Translations under genes and position numbers: made by a program
Assembly (NCBI RefSeq): GCF_004341515.1
Contig: NZ_SLZF01000002.1
Location: 558,001 to 622,000 of the forward strand
Source: Allobosea sp. BK604
Lineage (GTDB): Bacteria; Pseudomonadota; Alphaproteobacteria; Rhizobiales; Beijerinckiaceae
DNA: 64,000 bases
Reading direction: 5' to 3'
Part shown: in pieces, positions 1-9,025 of the stretch
How positions within the stretch are numbered: the first letter of the stretch is position 1
Layout: every line of letters starts with the position of its first letter
Notes under the pieces: generated by a model
Seen by the model: only the letters and a program-made list of their open reading frames with translations
Databases searched by the model: none
Told to the model about the DNA's origin: nothing

Positions 1-191
1 AAGGCCAGCCGCTCGACATGATCCGCGGGCAGCCGCCGAACCTCGCCGCGCTGCCGCCCGGCTGCTCCTTCGCCCCGCGCTGCAGCCAGGCGGTCGAGAG
101 CTGCCACCGCGTCGAGGCGCCCGCCGTCACGCTCGGCCCTGGCCGCCTCGTGCGCTGCATCCGCGCGCAACCGCTGCTCGCCGCCGAATAA
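1..191 (+). CDS. Peptide/nickel ABC transporter ATP-binding protein, C-terminal end (partial)
   Basis: Only the last 62 codons are present; the reading frame enters at base 3 and stops with TAA at 189-191. The tail carries the pattern GQPPNLAALPPGCSF followed by PRC and further cysteines, typical of the oligopeptide/dipeptide transporter C-terminal extension that follows the nucleotide-binding domain in OppD/DppD-type ATPases. The next gene, 46 bp downstream on the same strand, encodes a matching family-5 substrate-binding protein, so both probably serve one importer whose permease genes lie upstream of the window. The ATPase core itself is not visible here. Confidence 0.85.
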   Translation, partial: GQPLDMIRGQPPNLAALPPGCSFAPRCSQAVESCHRVEAPAVTLGPGRLVRCIRAQPLLAAE

Positions 192-237
192 GCCGTTTCC
201 GTTCCGTCCGTTCGTTCAGCACAGGAGTCCAGAAGCC

Positions 238-1842
238 ATGTCCCGTCTCGCGAAACTCGCCACCTTCGCCGCGCTCGCGGCGGCGGGGCTAGGCCTCGGA
301 CTGTCAGGCGCGAGCGCCCAGACCCTGCGCATCGCCATGACCGCTTCGGATATCCCGACGGTCGGCGGCATTCCGGACAATGGCAGCGAGGGCTACCGTT
401 TCACCGGCTTCCCGGTCTACGACGCCCTGGTCAACTGGGATTTCGGCAAGACCGACCAGCCGGCCGATCTGACGCCCGGTCTCGCCACCGAGTGGAAGGC
501 CGATCCGGAAGACCCGCGCAAATGGGTGTTCAAGCTGCGCAAGGGCGTGAAGTTCCATGACGGGACGGACTTCACCGCCGATGCGGCAATCTGGAATTTC
601 GACCGAATCTTCAACGACAAGGCCGCGAACTACGACAGCGCCCAGGCGGCGATCGTGCGCGTCTCGCTGCCTATGCTGGAGAAATACGAGAAGCTCGACG
701 ACGACACGATCGTGCTCTGGACCAAGAAGCCATTCAGCCCCTTTCCCTACCTGATCACCCGCGTGCTCTTCGTCAGCCCGGCGCAATTCGCCAAGGTCGG
801 GAGCAAATGGGTCGATTTCGGCAAGCAGCCCGCCGGGACCGGCCCGTTCAAGGTCACCAAGGTCACGCAGCGCGTCTCGATCGAGCTCGCCCGCAACGAG
901 GATTACTGGGACAAGGCGCGCGTGCCCAAGCTGGAGAAGCTCGTGCTCGTGCCGATGCCGGAGGCGACGACCCGCCTCGCCGCGCTGCGCTCCGGCCAGG
1001 TCGACTGGATCGAGGTGCCGCCGCCGGACGCCATCCCCTCGCTGAAATCGGCCGGCTTCCAGATCAGCCTGAAGCCCTATCCGCATCTCTGGCCCTGGGT
1101 GCTCAGCGTCGCCGACAACTCGCCCTTCAAGGACAAGCGCGTCCGCCAGGCACTGAACTACGCGATCGACCGCGACGGGCTCGTCGCCCTGCTCAACGGC
1201 ACGGCCAAGCCCGCGACCGGCTTCTATGATCCGAGCTATCCCGCCTATGGCAAGCCGAAGACCCCCTATGGCTACGATCCCGCCAAGGCGAAGGCGCTGC
1301 TCAAGGAAGCCGGCTTCGGTCCGGACAAGCCGGTCAAGGCCAAGATCATGATCTCGACCTCCGGCTCCGGCCAGATGATGCCGATCCCGATGAACGAGTT
1401 CCTGCAGCAGAACCTCAAGGAGGTCGGCTTCGACATCGAGTACAACGTGGTCGACTGGGGCACGATGCTCGTCGCCTTCCGCAACCCGCCGACCGCGGCG
1501 ATGTCGCAGGGCAGCCACGCGGTCAATATCAGCCTGCCCTTCAGCGACCCGACCAATATCTACCGCTTCTTCCATTCCGGCTCGATGCCGCCGAACGGTT
1601 CGAACTGGGGTGTCACCAACGACCCGATCGTCGACAAGGCGCTGGACGAGGCCTTCAACACCTTCGATCCCGCCAAGCGCGACGAATTGCTCGGCCAGGC
1701 CAATGCTCAGATCGTCGACGAGGCCTATTGGCTCTTCATCGTCCACGACCTCAACCCGCGCGCCATGACCGCCAAGGTGAAGGGCTTCGTGCCGGCCCAG
1801 AGCTGGTTCCAGGACCTGACCCAGGTCACGGTGACGAAGTAG
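238..1842 (+). CDS. ABC transporter substrate-binding protein, family 5 (SBP_bac_5)
   Basis: This 534-aa protein starts with a Sec signal peptide (basic n-region, Ala/Leu/Gly core, cleavage likely after GASAQ near residue 28). The mature part is a full-length periplasmic solute-binding protein of the peptide/opine/nickel class, with the family landmark of a W-x-F-x-L-R-x-G-V-x-F-H-D-G block near residues 95-110. The family delivers peptides, glycosides or metal chelates to an inner-membrane permease; the ligand cannot be read from sequence. An AGGAG ribosome site lies about 11 bases before the ATG. It follows the ATPase tail on the same strand and is the last gene of that operon, facing the convergent tad cluster. 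Confidence 0.9.
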   Translation: MSRLAKLATFAALAAAGLGLGLSGASAQTLRIAMTASDIPTVGGIPDNGSEGYRFTGFPVYDALVNWDFGKTDQPADLTPGLATEWKADPEDPRKWVFKLRKGVKFHDGTDFTADAAIWNFDRIFNDKAANYDSAQAAIVRVSLPMLEKYEKLDDDTIVLWTKKPFSPFPYLITRVLFVSPAQFAKVGSKWVDFGKQPAGTGPFKVTKVTQRVSIELARNEDYWDKARVPKLEKLVLVPMPEATTRLAALRSGQVDWIEVPPPDAIPSLKSAGFQISLKPYPHLWPWVLSVADNSPFKDKRVRQALNYAIDRDGLVALLNGTAKPATGFYDPSYPAYGKPKTPYGYDPAKAKALLKEAGFGPDKPVKAKIMISTSGSGQMMPIPMNEFLQQNLKEVGFDIEYNVVDWGTMLVAFRNPPTAAMSQGSHAVNISLPFSDPTNIYRFFHSGSMPPNGSNWGVTNDPIVDKALDEAFNTFDPAKRDELLGQANAQIVDEAYWLFIVHDLNPRAMTAKVKGFVPAQSWFQDLTQVTVTK

Positions 1843-1881
1843 CTCTCCCTGGCCCGCGGACGCGCCGGCTCCGCATCTGGA

Positions 1882-1916
1882 GCGCTGCCTTCGGCGTGGC
1901 GCCCCTAAGGCAGCGC
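1882..1916. terminator. Hairpin between convergent genes
   Basis: A perfect 10-bp inverted repeat (GCGCTGCCTT at 1882-1891 with AAGGCAGCGC at 1907-1916) lies between the convergent substrate-binding protein gene and tadC. There is no strong T-run, so it may stop transcription from either side or simply stabilise 3' ends. Confidence 0.4.
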
Positions 1917-2038
1917 CCGCCATCGAGCGCCACGGGCGTGCAGATCAAGGTAACCTCGCTATCGCGCAAGGCGGGCATTTCCAACATCAGCGGTGAGTCG
2001 GCTTTGGCCCATTCTCGACCCGGTGGGCCCGGCCAAGC

Positions 2039-3016
2039 CTATTTCCAACCGAAGACCTGGATGAAGGCCGGGGTCATGATGACCACGAACAGCACGGGCA
2101 GGAAGAACAGGATCATCGGCACTGTCAGCTTCGGCGGCAGTGCGGCGGCCTTCTTCTCGGCCGCATTCATGCGCTGATCGCGGCTTTCCTGGGCAAGCGT
2201 CCTCAGCGCCGTGCCGAGCGGAGTGCCGTAGCGCTCGGCCTGGACCAGCGCGGTCGTGACCGATTTGACGCTTTCGAGCCCGGTCCGCAGCGCGAGGTTC
2301 TCATAGGCCTGACGGCGCTCGCTCAGATAGGACAGCTCTGCCGTGCAGAGCGCAAACTCCTCGGCCAGCGGCACCGACTGGCTACCGATCTCGCTCGCCA
2401 CCTTGCGGAAGGCGTGCTCGACCGACATGCCGGACTCGACGCAGATCAGCAGCAGGTCGAGCGCGTCGGGAAAGGCCTGCTGCATCGAGGCCTGGCGTTT
2501 CGAGATCTGGTTCGAAAGGAAGATTTCAGGCGCCTTGATGCCGAGATAGGCCGCGCCGATGGCGATGCCGATGCGGATCATCGGCGGCTGACCGAAATCC
2601 TTGATGAAGAAGACGTAGAACAGCGCGAAGAGGAACAGACCGGCCGGGGTGACCAGCCGGAAGAACAGGAAGCCGATCTCGGCCTGCTGCCCGCGATAGC
2701 CGGCCATGGCGAGCTGCTTCTTTGCGGTTTCGGTGCCGAGCCAGTCACCCAGCTTGAACTGATCGACGACGCGGCGCATGAACTCCTTCGGCTCCTGGCG
2801 CAGCGAAACCTTGTCCTTCTGCCGATTGAGCCGGTCACGCTCACGTGCCCGGATCTTCTCGCGCTCGGTCGCGACATTCTTCATGCGCTTGCCGAGCGTA
2901 TTGCCCTCGACCAACGGGATCGCCAGCGTCAGCACGGTCGCCGCGGCGGCGACGGCGACGAGCAGCGTCAGGAGGAATTGGCTGTCGGCGAGCTTGTCGG
3001 CGATGAGGGCAATCAT
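2039..3016 (-). CDS. tadC: Tad pilus assembly membrane protein TadC
   Basis: This 325-aa polytopic protein belongs to the type II secretion F (GspF) family and is one of the two inner-membrane platform proteins of the Tad/Flp pilus machine. It has an N-terminal membrane segment near residues 10-35, a basic cytoplasmic stretch, two membrane segments around 110-150, the T2SSF domain around 160-285 (including the block DALDLLLICVESG) and a C-terminal membrane segment. It lies 10 bp downstream of tadB in the same orientation. It is the last gene of the cluster; no tadD-type TPR gene follows, because the next gene is convergent and unrelated. Confidence 0.9.
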   Translation of the reverse strand: MIALIADKLADSQFLLTLLVAVAAAATVLTLAIPLVEGNTLGKRMKNVATEREKIRARERDRLNRQKDKVSLRQEPKEFMRRVVDQFKLGDWLGTETAKKQLAMAGYRGQQAEIGFLFFRLVTPAGLFLFALFYVFFIKDFGQPPMIRIGIAIGAAYLGIKAPEIFLSNQISKRQASMQQAFPDALDLLLICVESGMSVEHAFRKVASEIGSQSVPLAEEFALCTAELSYLSERRQAYENLALRTGLESVKSVTTALVQAERYGTPLGTALRTLAQESRDQRMNAAEKKAAALPPKLTVPMILFFLPVLFVVIMTPAFIQVFGWK

Positions 3017-3026
3017 GTGCGCCGCC

Positions 3027-4004
3027 TCAGATGTTGAAGTTGATCATCTTGCGCATGATCATGATGCCAACCAGCATCCAGACGCCGCAAGCGACGAGGG
3101 CGACCTTGCCGGTCTGGGTGATCCAAAGCAGCTCGATGTATTTTGGACTGGTGAGATAAACCAGGATCGCGACGGTCGGCGGCAGGGCGCCGATGATCGC
3201 GGCCGACGCTTTCGCCTCCATCGATACTGCCTGGATCTTGTCGCGCATCTTGCGGCGCTCGCGCAGCACGCGCGACAAATTGCCAAGCGTCTCGGAGAGG
3301 TTGCCGCCGGTCTTCTGCTGAATGGCGAGCACGATGCCGAAGAAATTGGCCTCCGCGCAGGGCATGCGCTCGAACAGCTTGGCCGACGCATCGGTCAGGG
3401 GCAGGCCGAGCGTCTGGCTTTCGATGATCAGCCGGAATTCACCCCCGACCGGCTCGGCAGCCTCGCTCGCGACGATGCGCAAGCAATCGTTGAGCGGCAA
3501 TCCGGACTTGATGCCGCGTACGATCACGTCGATCGCATTGGGGAATTCGATCGCGAACTTCTTGAGCCGCTTCGTCCTGGCCCGGGACAGGAACCACGAC
3601 GGCAAGCCGAAGCCGCCAATGAACAGCCCGACTGCGAAGAAGATGAGGTTGGCGGTCAGGATCAGCAGCAGGATACCTGTGATCACCGCGCTGATCGCGC
3701 TGACGATATAGTAGCGGCGCCGGTTCCAGCTTAGACCGGCTTGCAGCAGGCGCGTCTCGAGCGAGACCTTGCTGCGGGCGTTTTCCCGGTTCTCGATCTC
3801 CTTCAGGCTCTGCGCGATCTGGCCACGCTTCTGCTTGGCCTGGGCTTCGCGATCGACCATGCGCGCCGCCACCGGAGCGGCGAATTCCTTGCGACGCTTC
3901 TCGGCCCGCGCCTGGCCGCTCAGCAGCGGATAGAACAGCGCATAGACCACGCCGCCCACCGCGAGGGTCGCAAGCACGATGACGGCGATGAGGCTCAGAT
4001 CCAT
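3027..4004 (-). CDS. tadB: Tad pilus assembly membrane protein TadB
   Basis: This 325-aa inner-membrane protein is paralogous to TadC and is the second GspF-like platform component of the Tad pilus. It shows an N-terminal membrane helix (residues 5-25), a charged Lys/Arg-rich region to about residue 95, a helical hairpin near 100-140, the T2SSF domain (FPNAIDVIVRGIKSGLPL motif near 175-195) and C-terminal helices. It is expected to contact the CpaF ATPase encoded just upstream (24-bp gap) and TadC just downstream. Its length is normal for the family. Confidence 0.9.
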   Translation of the reverse strand: MDLSLIAVIVLATLAVGGVVYALFYPLLSGQARAEKRRKEFAAPVAARMVDREAQAKQKRGQIAQSLKEIENRENARSKVSLETRLLQAGLSWNRRRYYIVSAISAVITGILLLILTANLIFFAVGLFIGGFGLPSWFLSRARTKRLKKFAIEFPNAIDVIVRGIKSGLPLNDCLRIVASEAAEPVGGEFRLIIESQTLGLPLTDASAKLFERMPCAEANFFGIVLAIQQKTGGNLSETLGNLSRVLRERRKMRDKIQAVSMEAKASAAIIGALPPTVAILVYLTSPKYIELLWITQTGKVALVACGVWMLVGIMIMRKMINFNI

Positions 4005-4028
4005 GCTATCGGCTCCGCTCGGCTTGCG

Positions 4029-5474
4029 TCACGCCGCATCGGCGTCGTCCATGGCGGCAAGCTGGTCGATGGCCGTCGCCAGCCTCTGCTCCTCGCCGAA
4101 ATAGCGCGCCCGATCCCAGAAGCGCGGGCGGCCGATCCCGGTCGAGCGGTGCCGGCCGATCAGTTTGCCGGCTGCGTCCTCGCCCAGCACCTCATAGGTC
4201 ATCAGGTCCTGCGTGATGATGACGTCGCCCTCCATGCCCATCACCTCGGTGATCTGGGTGATGCGACGCGAGCCGTCACGCAGGCGCTGCGCCTGGATGA
4301 TGACGTCGATCGACGAGCAGATCATCTCGCGCAGGGTCTTCGAGGGCAGCGTGAAGCCGCCCATGGTGATCATCGATTCGATACGGCTGAGGCACTCGCG
4401 CGGCGTATTGGCGTGGAGCGTGCCCATCGAGCCGTCATGGCCCGTATTCATCGCCTGCAGCAGATCGAATGCCTCCGGGCCGCGAACCTCGCCGACGATG
4501 ATCCGCTCGGGCCGCATACGCAGGCAGTTCTTGACGAGGTCACGCATCGTGACCGAGCCGGTGCCCTCGAGATTGGGGGGACGCGTTTCGAGACGTACGA
4601 CATGCGGCTGCTGCAGCTGCAATTCGGCGGCGTCCTCGCAGGTGATGACGCGCTCGTCATGCTCGATGAAGTTGGTCAGGCAATTGAGCAGCGTCGTCTT
4701 GCCCGAACCGGTGCCGCCCGAGATCACGAGATTGCAGCGAACCTTGCCGATGATCTTCAAAAGCTCGGCGCCGGGCGGCGAGATCGCGCCGAAGCGGACG
4801 AGCTGGTCGAGCGTCAGCTTGTCCTTCTTGAATTTTCGGATGGTGAGCGCCGGGCCGTCGATCGCCAGCGGCGGCGCGATGACGTTGACGCGCGAGCCGT
4901 CGGCGAGGCGCGCGTCGCAGATCGGCGAGGATTCGTCGACGCGCCGGCCGACCTGGCTGACGATGCGCTGGCAGATATTCATCAGCTGGGCGTTGTCGCG
5001 GAAGCGGATATTGGTCAGCTGGATCTTGCCGCCGACCTCGATGAAGGTCCGGCCTGCACCGTTGACCATGATGTCGGCGATGTCGTCACGCGCCAGCAAG
5101 GGCTCGAGCGGTCCATAGCCGAGAACGTCGTTACAGATGTCGTCGAGCAGTTCCTCCTGCTCGGCGATCGAAAGCACGACATTCTTGAGCGAGATGATCT
5201 CGTTGATGATGTCGCGAATTTCTTCCCGCGCCGATTCACCGTCGAGCTTGGCAAGCTGGGATAGATCGATGGCCTCGATGAGAGCGCCAAAGATCATGCT
5301 CTTCATCTGGTAGTATTCGTCGGATCTCGGTGTCTCCACCGGGGCGATCGCCATCGGCTGAGCCGGACGCCGCGCCTCGGACGCAGGCTGGCGCGGCTCA
5401 GGCGGCCGCGCGGCGGCAGCCTTGGGATTCAGAGCCGGCGCTGGCGATGCGCTCGTAGACCGCTTTCCGAACAT
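4029..5474 (-). CDS. cpaF: Tad/Flp pilus assembly ATPase CpaF (TadA)
   Basis: This hexameric secretion ATPase energises Flp pilus extension and retraction at the inner membrane. From the ATG it is 481 aa. It has a Pro/Ala-rich N-terminus, an N-terminal domain around residues 55-240, then Walker A GGTGSGKTT near residue 255 and a Walker B-type RIIVGEVRG block near 330. I chose ATG at 5474 over the upstream in-frame GTG at 5489 because GAGAGGG at 5481-5487, which overlaps that GTG, sits at good Shine-Dalgarno distance from the ATG. The gene follows cpaE and precedes tadB. The family and role are secure. Confidence 0.92.
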   Translation of the reverse strand: MFGKRSTSASPAPALNPKAAAARPPEPRQPASEARRPAQPMAIAPVETPRSDEYYQMKSMIFGALIEAIDLSQLAKLDGESAREEIRDIINEIISLKNVVLSIAEQEELLDDICNDVLGYGPLEPLLARDDIADIMVNGAGRTFIEVGGKIQLTNIRFRDNAQLMNICQRIVSQVGRRVDESSPICDARLADGSRVNVIAPPLAIDGPALTIRKFKKDKLTLDQLVRFGAISPPGAELLKIIGKVRCNLVISGGTGSGKTTLLNCLTNFIEHDERVITCEDAAELQLQQPHVVRLETRPPNLEGTGSVTMRDLVKNCLRMRPERIIVGEVRGPEAFDLLQAMNTGHDGSMGTLHANTPRECLSRIESMITMGGFTLPSKTLREMICSSIDVIIQAQRLRDGSRRITQITEVMGMEGDVIITQDLMTYEVLGEDAAGKLIGRHRSTGIGRPRFWDRARYFGEEQRLATAIDQLAAMDDADAA

Positions 5475-5547
5475 CTCATTCCCTCTCACGCCAAGCGACC
5501 GGCAGGCAGGCAGGCCAGCCGGTCATCTGACACGCGCACGGCGTCGC

Positions 5548-6813
5548 CTAGGCCTTGCGGCGTTTCAGCTTCGCGACCAGCGGCTCGAACAGGCTGCGCT
5601 TGCTGCGCTTGGCCTCGCCGCGGCCGGTGACCGCGCTCGCAATCTGGACGAAGGCCTCGTTGATCTTTCCGCCGGCCTGGAGCTCGGCGATCATCTGGCC
5701 ATTATTGGCGGCGGTGCCGAAGATCTGCGCCTCGAACGGAATCGAGGTCAGCACCTCGACGCCGAGCGCCTTGGCGAATTCGCCCGCATCGATCTCTGGC
5801 CGCTTCGGCAGGCCGACCTGATTGAGCACCAGGCGCGGCATCGAATCGTTCGGCCGGCCCGCACGTGCCAGGTCGATCAGGTTCTTGGCGTTGCGCAGGG
5901 ACGCCAGCTCGGGGCCGGCGACAATCAGGACCTCGTCTGCGCCGATCAGGCTGCGCTTGACCCAGGCGCTCCAGACATGCGGCACGTCGAGCACGACATA
6001 GGGGACGCTGGCGCGCAGCAGGTCGAAAACCTGGTCGAATGCGTCTTCGGCGAGATCGCAGGTGCGGTCCAGCATCGCGGGCGCCGCGAGCAGGGCGAGA
6101 TTGTCGCTGCAGCGCGAGAGCAATCGGTCGAGCATGGCGGCGTCGAGCCGCTCCGGGGCGAAGACCGCCTCGGAAATGCCTTGCGGCGGATCCTGGTTGA
6201 AATCGAGTCCGGCCGTGCCGAAGGCGATGTCGAGATCGACGATCACGGTCGAGGCGTCGAGATTGCGGGCGATCGCCCAGGCGACGTTATGCGCCACGGT
6301 CGAGGCCCCGACGCCGCCCTTGGCCCCCATCACCGCGATGGTGCGGCCGAGATTGCGGGCTTCCGGCGCGATATAGAGCTCCGACAGCGACCGCAGGATA
6401 TCGAGCGGCCCGAGCGGCGCGATCAGGTAGTCGCTGACGCCGCGGCGGATCAGGTCGCGATAGAGCAGGACGTCGTTGACATGGCCGATGATGACGACCT
6501 TGGTGCCGGCATCGCAGCTCTCGGCCAGTGCCTCGAGGCTGGCGATCAGGGCGGCCGGATCGGACACCGTCTCCAGAATGATGACATTCGGGGTGGGTGC
6601 CGAGCGGAACGCTTCGACCGCCGCAGCGGGCCCGCCCATCTGGATGCGGGCATGCGCCTTGTCCATGCGCCGGTCGGCCATGGCCGTCTGCATGGCGGCT
6701 GAAACCGCCGGAGTCTCGCAGAAGGCCTGCAGCGTGATGCGTGGCAGCGGCGCGATGATCTCCTCGCCGCCGACCGCTACGCCCTGGGACTCGGTGCTAT
6801 CGGTCGGGTCCAT
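5548..6813 (-). CDS. cpaE: Tad pilus assembly protein CpaE (TadZ)
   Basis: This 421-aa protein combines a degenerate receiver-like N-terminal domain (about residues 20-145) with a ParA/MinD-type P-loop ATPase domain. The deviant Walker A KGGVGAST lies at residues 165-172, and VIVDLDIAFG follows. CpaE/TadZ proteins mark the polar assembly site of the Tad pilus. The open frame extends upstream to 7080 inside cpaD, but the ATG at 6813 is the sensible start: it overlaps the cpaD stop in a TAATG arrangement, a classic translational coupling. It is followed by cpaF after 73 bp. Confidence 0.9.
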   Translation of the reverse strand: MDPTDSTESQGVAVGGEEIIAPLPRITLQAFCETPAVSAAMQTAMADRRMDKAHARIQMGGPAAAVEAFRSAPTPNVIILETVSDPAALIASLEALAESCDAGTKVVIIGHVNDVLLYRDLIRRGVSDYLIAPLGPLDILRSLSELYIAPEARNLGRTIAVMGAKGGVGASTVAHNVAWAIARNLDASTVIVDLDIAFGTAGLDFNQDPPQGISEAVFAPERLDAAMLDRLLSRCSDNLALLAAPAMLDRTCDLAEDAFDQVFDLLRASVPYVVLDVPHVWSAWVKRSLIGADEVLIVAGPELASLRNAKNLIDLARAGRPNDSMPRLVLNQVGLPKRPEIDAGEFAKALGVEVLTSIPFEAQIFGTAANNGQMIAELQAGGKINEAFVQIASAVTGRGEAKRSKRSLFEPLVAKLKRRKA

Positions 6814-7544
6814 TACTGACCCCCGACATTGGAGTTGATCTGCGGCGTTTCCTGCCGGTACTGAGTCGAGGGATCCTTGCCTTCGCGCAGCTTGTTGATC
6901 GCGTTCATGCGCTTGACGATGTCGGCGCGGCCCTCGCTGCGTCCGCGGACGAGGTCGATCGGATCGGCGACCTGCGCCGCCAGCAGCGCTTGGCTCGAGC
7001 AGCCGAAATTCCACAGCGATTCGTTGGAGGCGTCGTGTTTCCACTCGGAGACGCCCGCATCCTGTGGCCATTGCGCGCAACTATGGGGCACGACAGCCTG
7101 AAGCGAGGCGAAGGAGAGGCGGATCGGCGAGGCGAGATTCAGGTCCTGGACCGGATAGGTCTGCACCTGGAGCGCGCCCGGCGAAACGCCGCCGCGCGCC
7201 AGCGCCCTGCGAATGTCGTTCAGCGTGTCATGCGCGGCAATCTCGCGCTGGGTACCGGTCGGCACCTGGGCAACGAGGCCGCCGCGGCCGTTGCGGCGAT
7301 ATTCGCCGGCGAAGGCGGCGACATCCTCGGCCTGCCGGTAGTCGAGCCCGCCGCCCGCGCGCCCGATGAAGACATCGAGCGAGCGCGGAGCGTCGCGCAA
7401 GACGATCGGATGACGCTCGCGCACATCGCTCGGTGCGATCGAGCCGGTGATGTCGGTCTTGGTCGCGCAGGCGCCCAGCAGGAGCGTCAGAGCCAGCACG
7501 GCCGGGAGGCCGCTACGGAGCCTGTTCTTTGATCGAGCCATCAT
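6813..7544 (-). CDS. cpaD: Pilus assembly lipoprotein CpaD (RcpB-like)
   Basis: This protein of about 243 aa carries a lipoprotein signal: basic start, hydrophobic core and lipobox LLLGAC near residue 26. It belongs to the CpaD family of outer-membrane-associated Tad pilus proteins, which work with the CpaC secretin. The start is uncertain. ATG at 7544 gives a normal signal peptide and has AAGGG about 11 bases upstream. The ATG at 7577 overlaps the cpaC stop (TGATG) and would add 11 residues. The 3' end overlaps the cpaE start codon by one base. Order and spacing show it is part of the cpaA-to-tadC operon. Confidence 0.85.
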   Translation of the reverse strand: MMARSKNRLRSGLPAVLALTLLLGACATKTDITGSIAPSDVRERHPIVLRDAPRSLDVFIGRAGGGLDYRQAEDVAAFAGEYRRNGRGGLVAQVPTGTQREIAAHDTLNDIRRALARGGVSPGALQVQTYPVQDLNLASPIRLSFASLQAVVPHSCAQWPQDAGVSEWKHDASNESLWNFGCSSQALLAAQVADPIDLVRGRSEGRADIVKRMNAINKLREGKDPSTQYRQETPQINSNVGGQ

Positions 7545-7576
7545 GGTCCCGCCATCCCTTCGCATGTCGAGTGCCA

Positions 7577-9025
7577 TCAATCGGCGATGAAGCCGACGCG
7601 GCCCTTGTAGGCCTGCGGCAGCGGCCCGTTGGCGGTGCCGTAGATCTTGTTCAGCCGGCCGAGCAGAATGGCCTGGGCGTCATGGGCATCGACGAAGCCG
7701 TCATCCGGGCGCTGGACCTGGTTCGGCTCCATCGGCTTGGCGATGTAGGGCGTCGCCGTGATCATCAGCTCGGTTTCCTCGCGCTGATAGTCGCGCGAGC
7801 GGAACAGTGCGCCGATGATCGGGAGGTTCATCAGCCCCGGGAAGCCGTTGATCGACTGCTTGGTGACGCGCTGGATCAGGCCCGCCGTCGCCAGCGTGCC
7901 GCCGGATGGAAGCTCGACAGTGGTGTCGGACTTGCGGACGCGGAAGGCCGGCGCATTGACGATCTGCTGGTTGGTATTGCGGTTGTCGCTGAGGCGGAGC
8001 TGGTTTTCGAAGTCGAGCTCGGTGACCTCGGTCGCGATACGCATGCTGATCTTGTTGTCCGACAGCACGATCGGCGTGAAATTGAGCGCGACGCCGATCG
8101 GCTTGTACGTGATGCCGAGCGTGCAGTTTCCGGCGCCGTCGCAGGTATAGCCTTGCGGGACGGGCACCTCGCCGCCAGCGGTGAACTTGGCGCTCTCGCC
8201 GGAGATCGCCGTGACAGTCGGCTCGGCCAGGACGCGCGCGAGGCCGGCCCGTTCCAGCGCGCGCAAGGTGAAGTTGTTGGAATTGCCGATGCCGGCCGTG
8301 ACCGCGGTGGCCGCGAGCGCCTGCGGCTGCAGCGGCAGGGGATTGTCGATGGTCGGCGTGATCGAGAAATTGCCGATCTTCCACTCGCCGGTCGAGTTGA
8401 TGCCGAGCTGCTTGATCGCCTTGCGCGACACTTCGGAGACGACGACCTTGACCATGACCTGGTCGCGCCCCCGGATCGTGAGCGAGTTGATCACTGCGCC
8501 CTTGGACGAGGTGAACAATCCGCTGGACGTGCCGACGAACGCATTGGCGATGTCGACGGCCTGTGTCGCCTCCGAGGCGTTGGCGACATTGCCGACGAGC
8601 AGGATCGAGTTGCCTGCGGCCTTGACCTCGATCTGCGCGCTCGGCATGGCGGCGCGCAGGGTCTGGCGCAGCACGTTGAGATCGCGCCCGACCTCGATCT
8701 CGAGCGCGGAAATCTGGCGCCCCTCGGCGTCGATCACGAACATCGAGGTCTGACCGTCGGCGATGCCGATGATGAAGAGCTTGCGTGCCGACCGAACGAC
8801 GGCATTCGCCACTTTCGGATTGGCGACGAAGACTTCCTTGGCGTCGCGCGGCAATTCGATAATCAGCGAGCGCCCGATCGAAAGATCGAGCTTGCGGGAG
8901 ATAGCGTGCTCGCTCGTGCCGACATTGAGCACCGGGGCGGGGCCGGTCGACTGCGCCTGCGCCGGAGCGGCGAGCAGCAGCGCCAGCGCAGGCAGCGCGG
9001 CTGTGAGGATGCGTCCGACGATCAT
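7577..9025 (-). CDS. cpaC: Tad pilus outer-membrane secretin CpaC (RcpA)
   Basis: This 482-aa secretin forms the outer-membrane channel for the Flp pilus. It has a clear signal peptide (cleavage after APAQAQ, about residue 25). Next come an N-terminal pilus-assembly domain (residues 30-110, with FVANPKVANAVV), a BON-like region around 110-185, and the C-terminal secretin domain from about 235 to 440, ending in the PIIGALF/ELMITATPYI signature. The start overlaps the cpaB stop by 4 bp (ATGA) and the stop overlaps a possible cpaD start. A separate gene at 11228 repeats only the N-terminal domain of this protein. Confidence 0.92.
   Translation of the reverse strand: MIVGRILTAALPALALLLAAPAQAQSTGPAPVLNVGTSEHAISRKLDLSIGRSLIIELPRDAKEVFVANPKVANAVVRSARKLFIIGIADGQTSMFVIDAEGRQISALEIEVGRDLNVLRQTLRAAMPSAQIEVKAAGNSILLVGNVANASEATQAVDIANAFVGTSSGLFTSSKGAVINSLTIRGRDQVMVKVVVSEVSRKAIKQLGINSTGEWKIGNFSITPTIDNPLPLQPQALAATAVTAGIGNSNNFTLRALERAGLARVLAEPTVTAISGESAKFTAGGEVPVPQGYTCDGAGNCTLGITYKPIGVALNFTPIVLSDNKISMRIATEVTELDFENQLRLSDNRNTNQQIVNAPAFRVRKSDTTVELPSGGTLATAGLIQRVTKQSINGFPGLMNLPIIGALFRSRDYQREETELMITATPYIAKPMEPNQVQRPDDGFVDAHDAQAILLGRLNKIYGTANGPLPQAYKGRVGFIAD

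Noticed and set aside
304..1923. 539-aa open frame antisense to the substrate-binding protein gene
   Set aside because: Arg/Ala/His/Asp-rich low-complexity translation typical of the antisense frame of a high-GC gene; no start signal. The same applies to long frames at 3741-5264 (+), 5422-6702 (+), 7529-9055 (+), 17683-19692 (+), 28636-30225 (+), 34692-36203 (-), 41437-43104 (-) and 62303-63916 (-).
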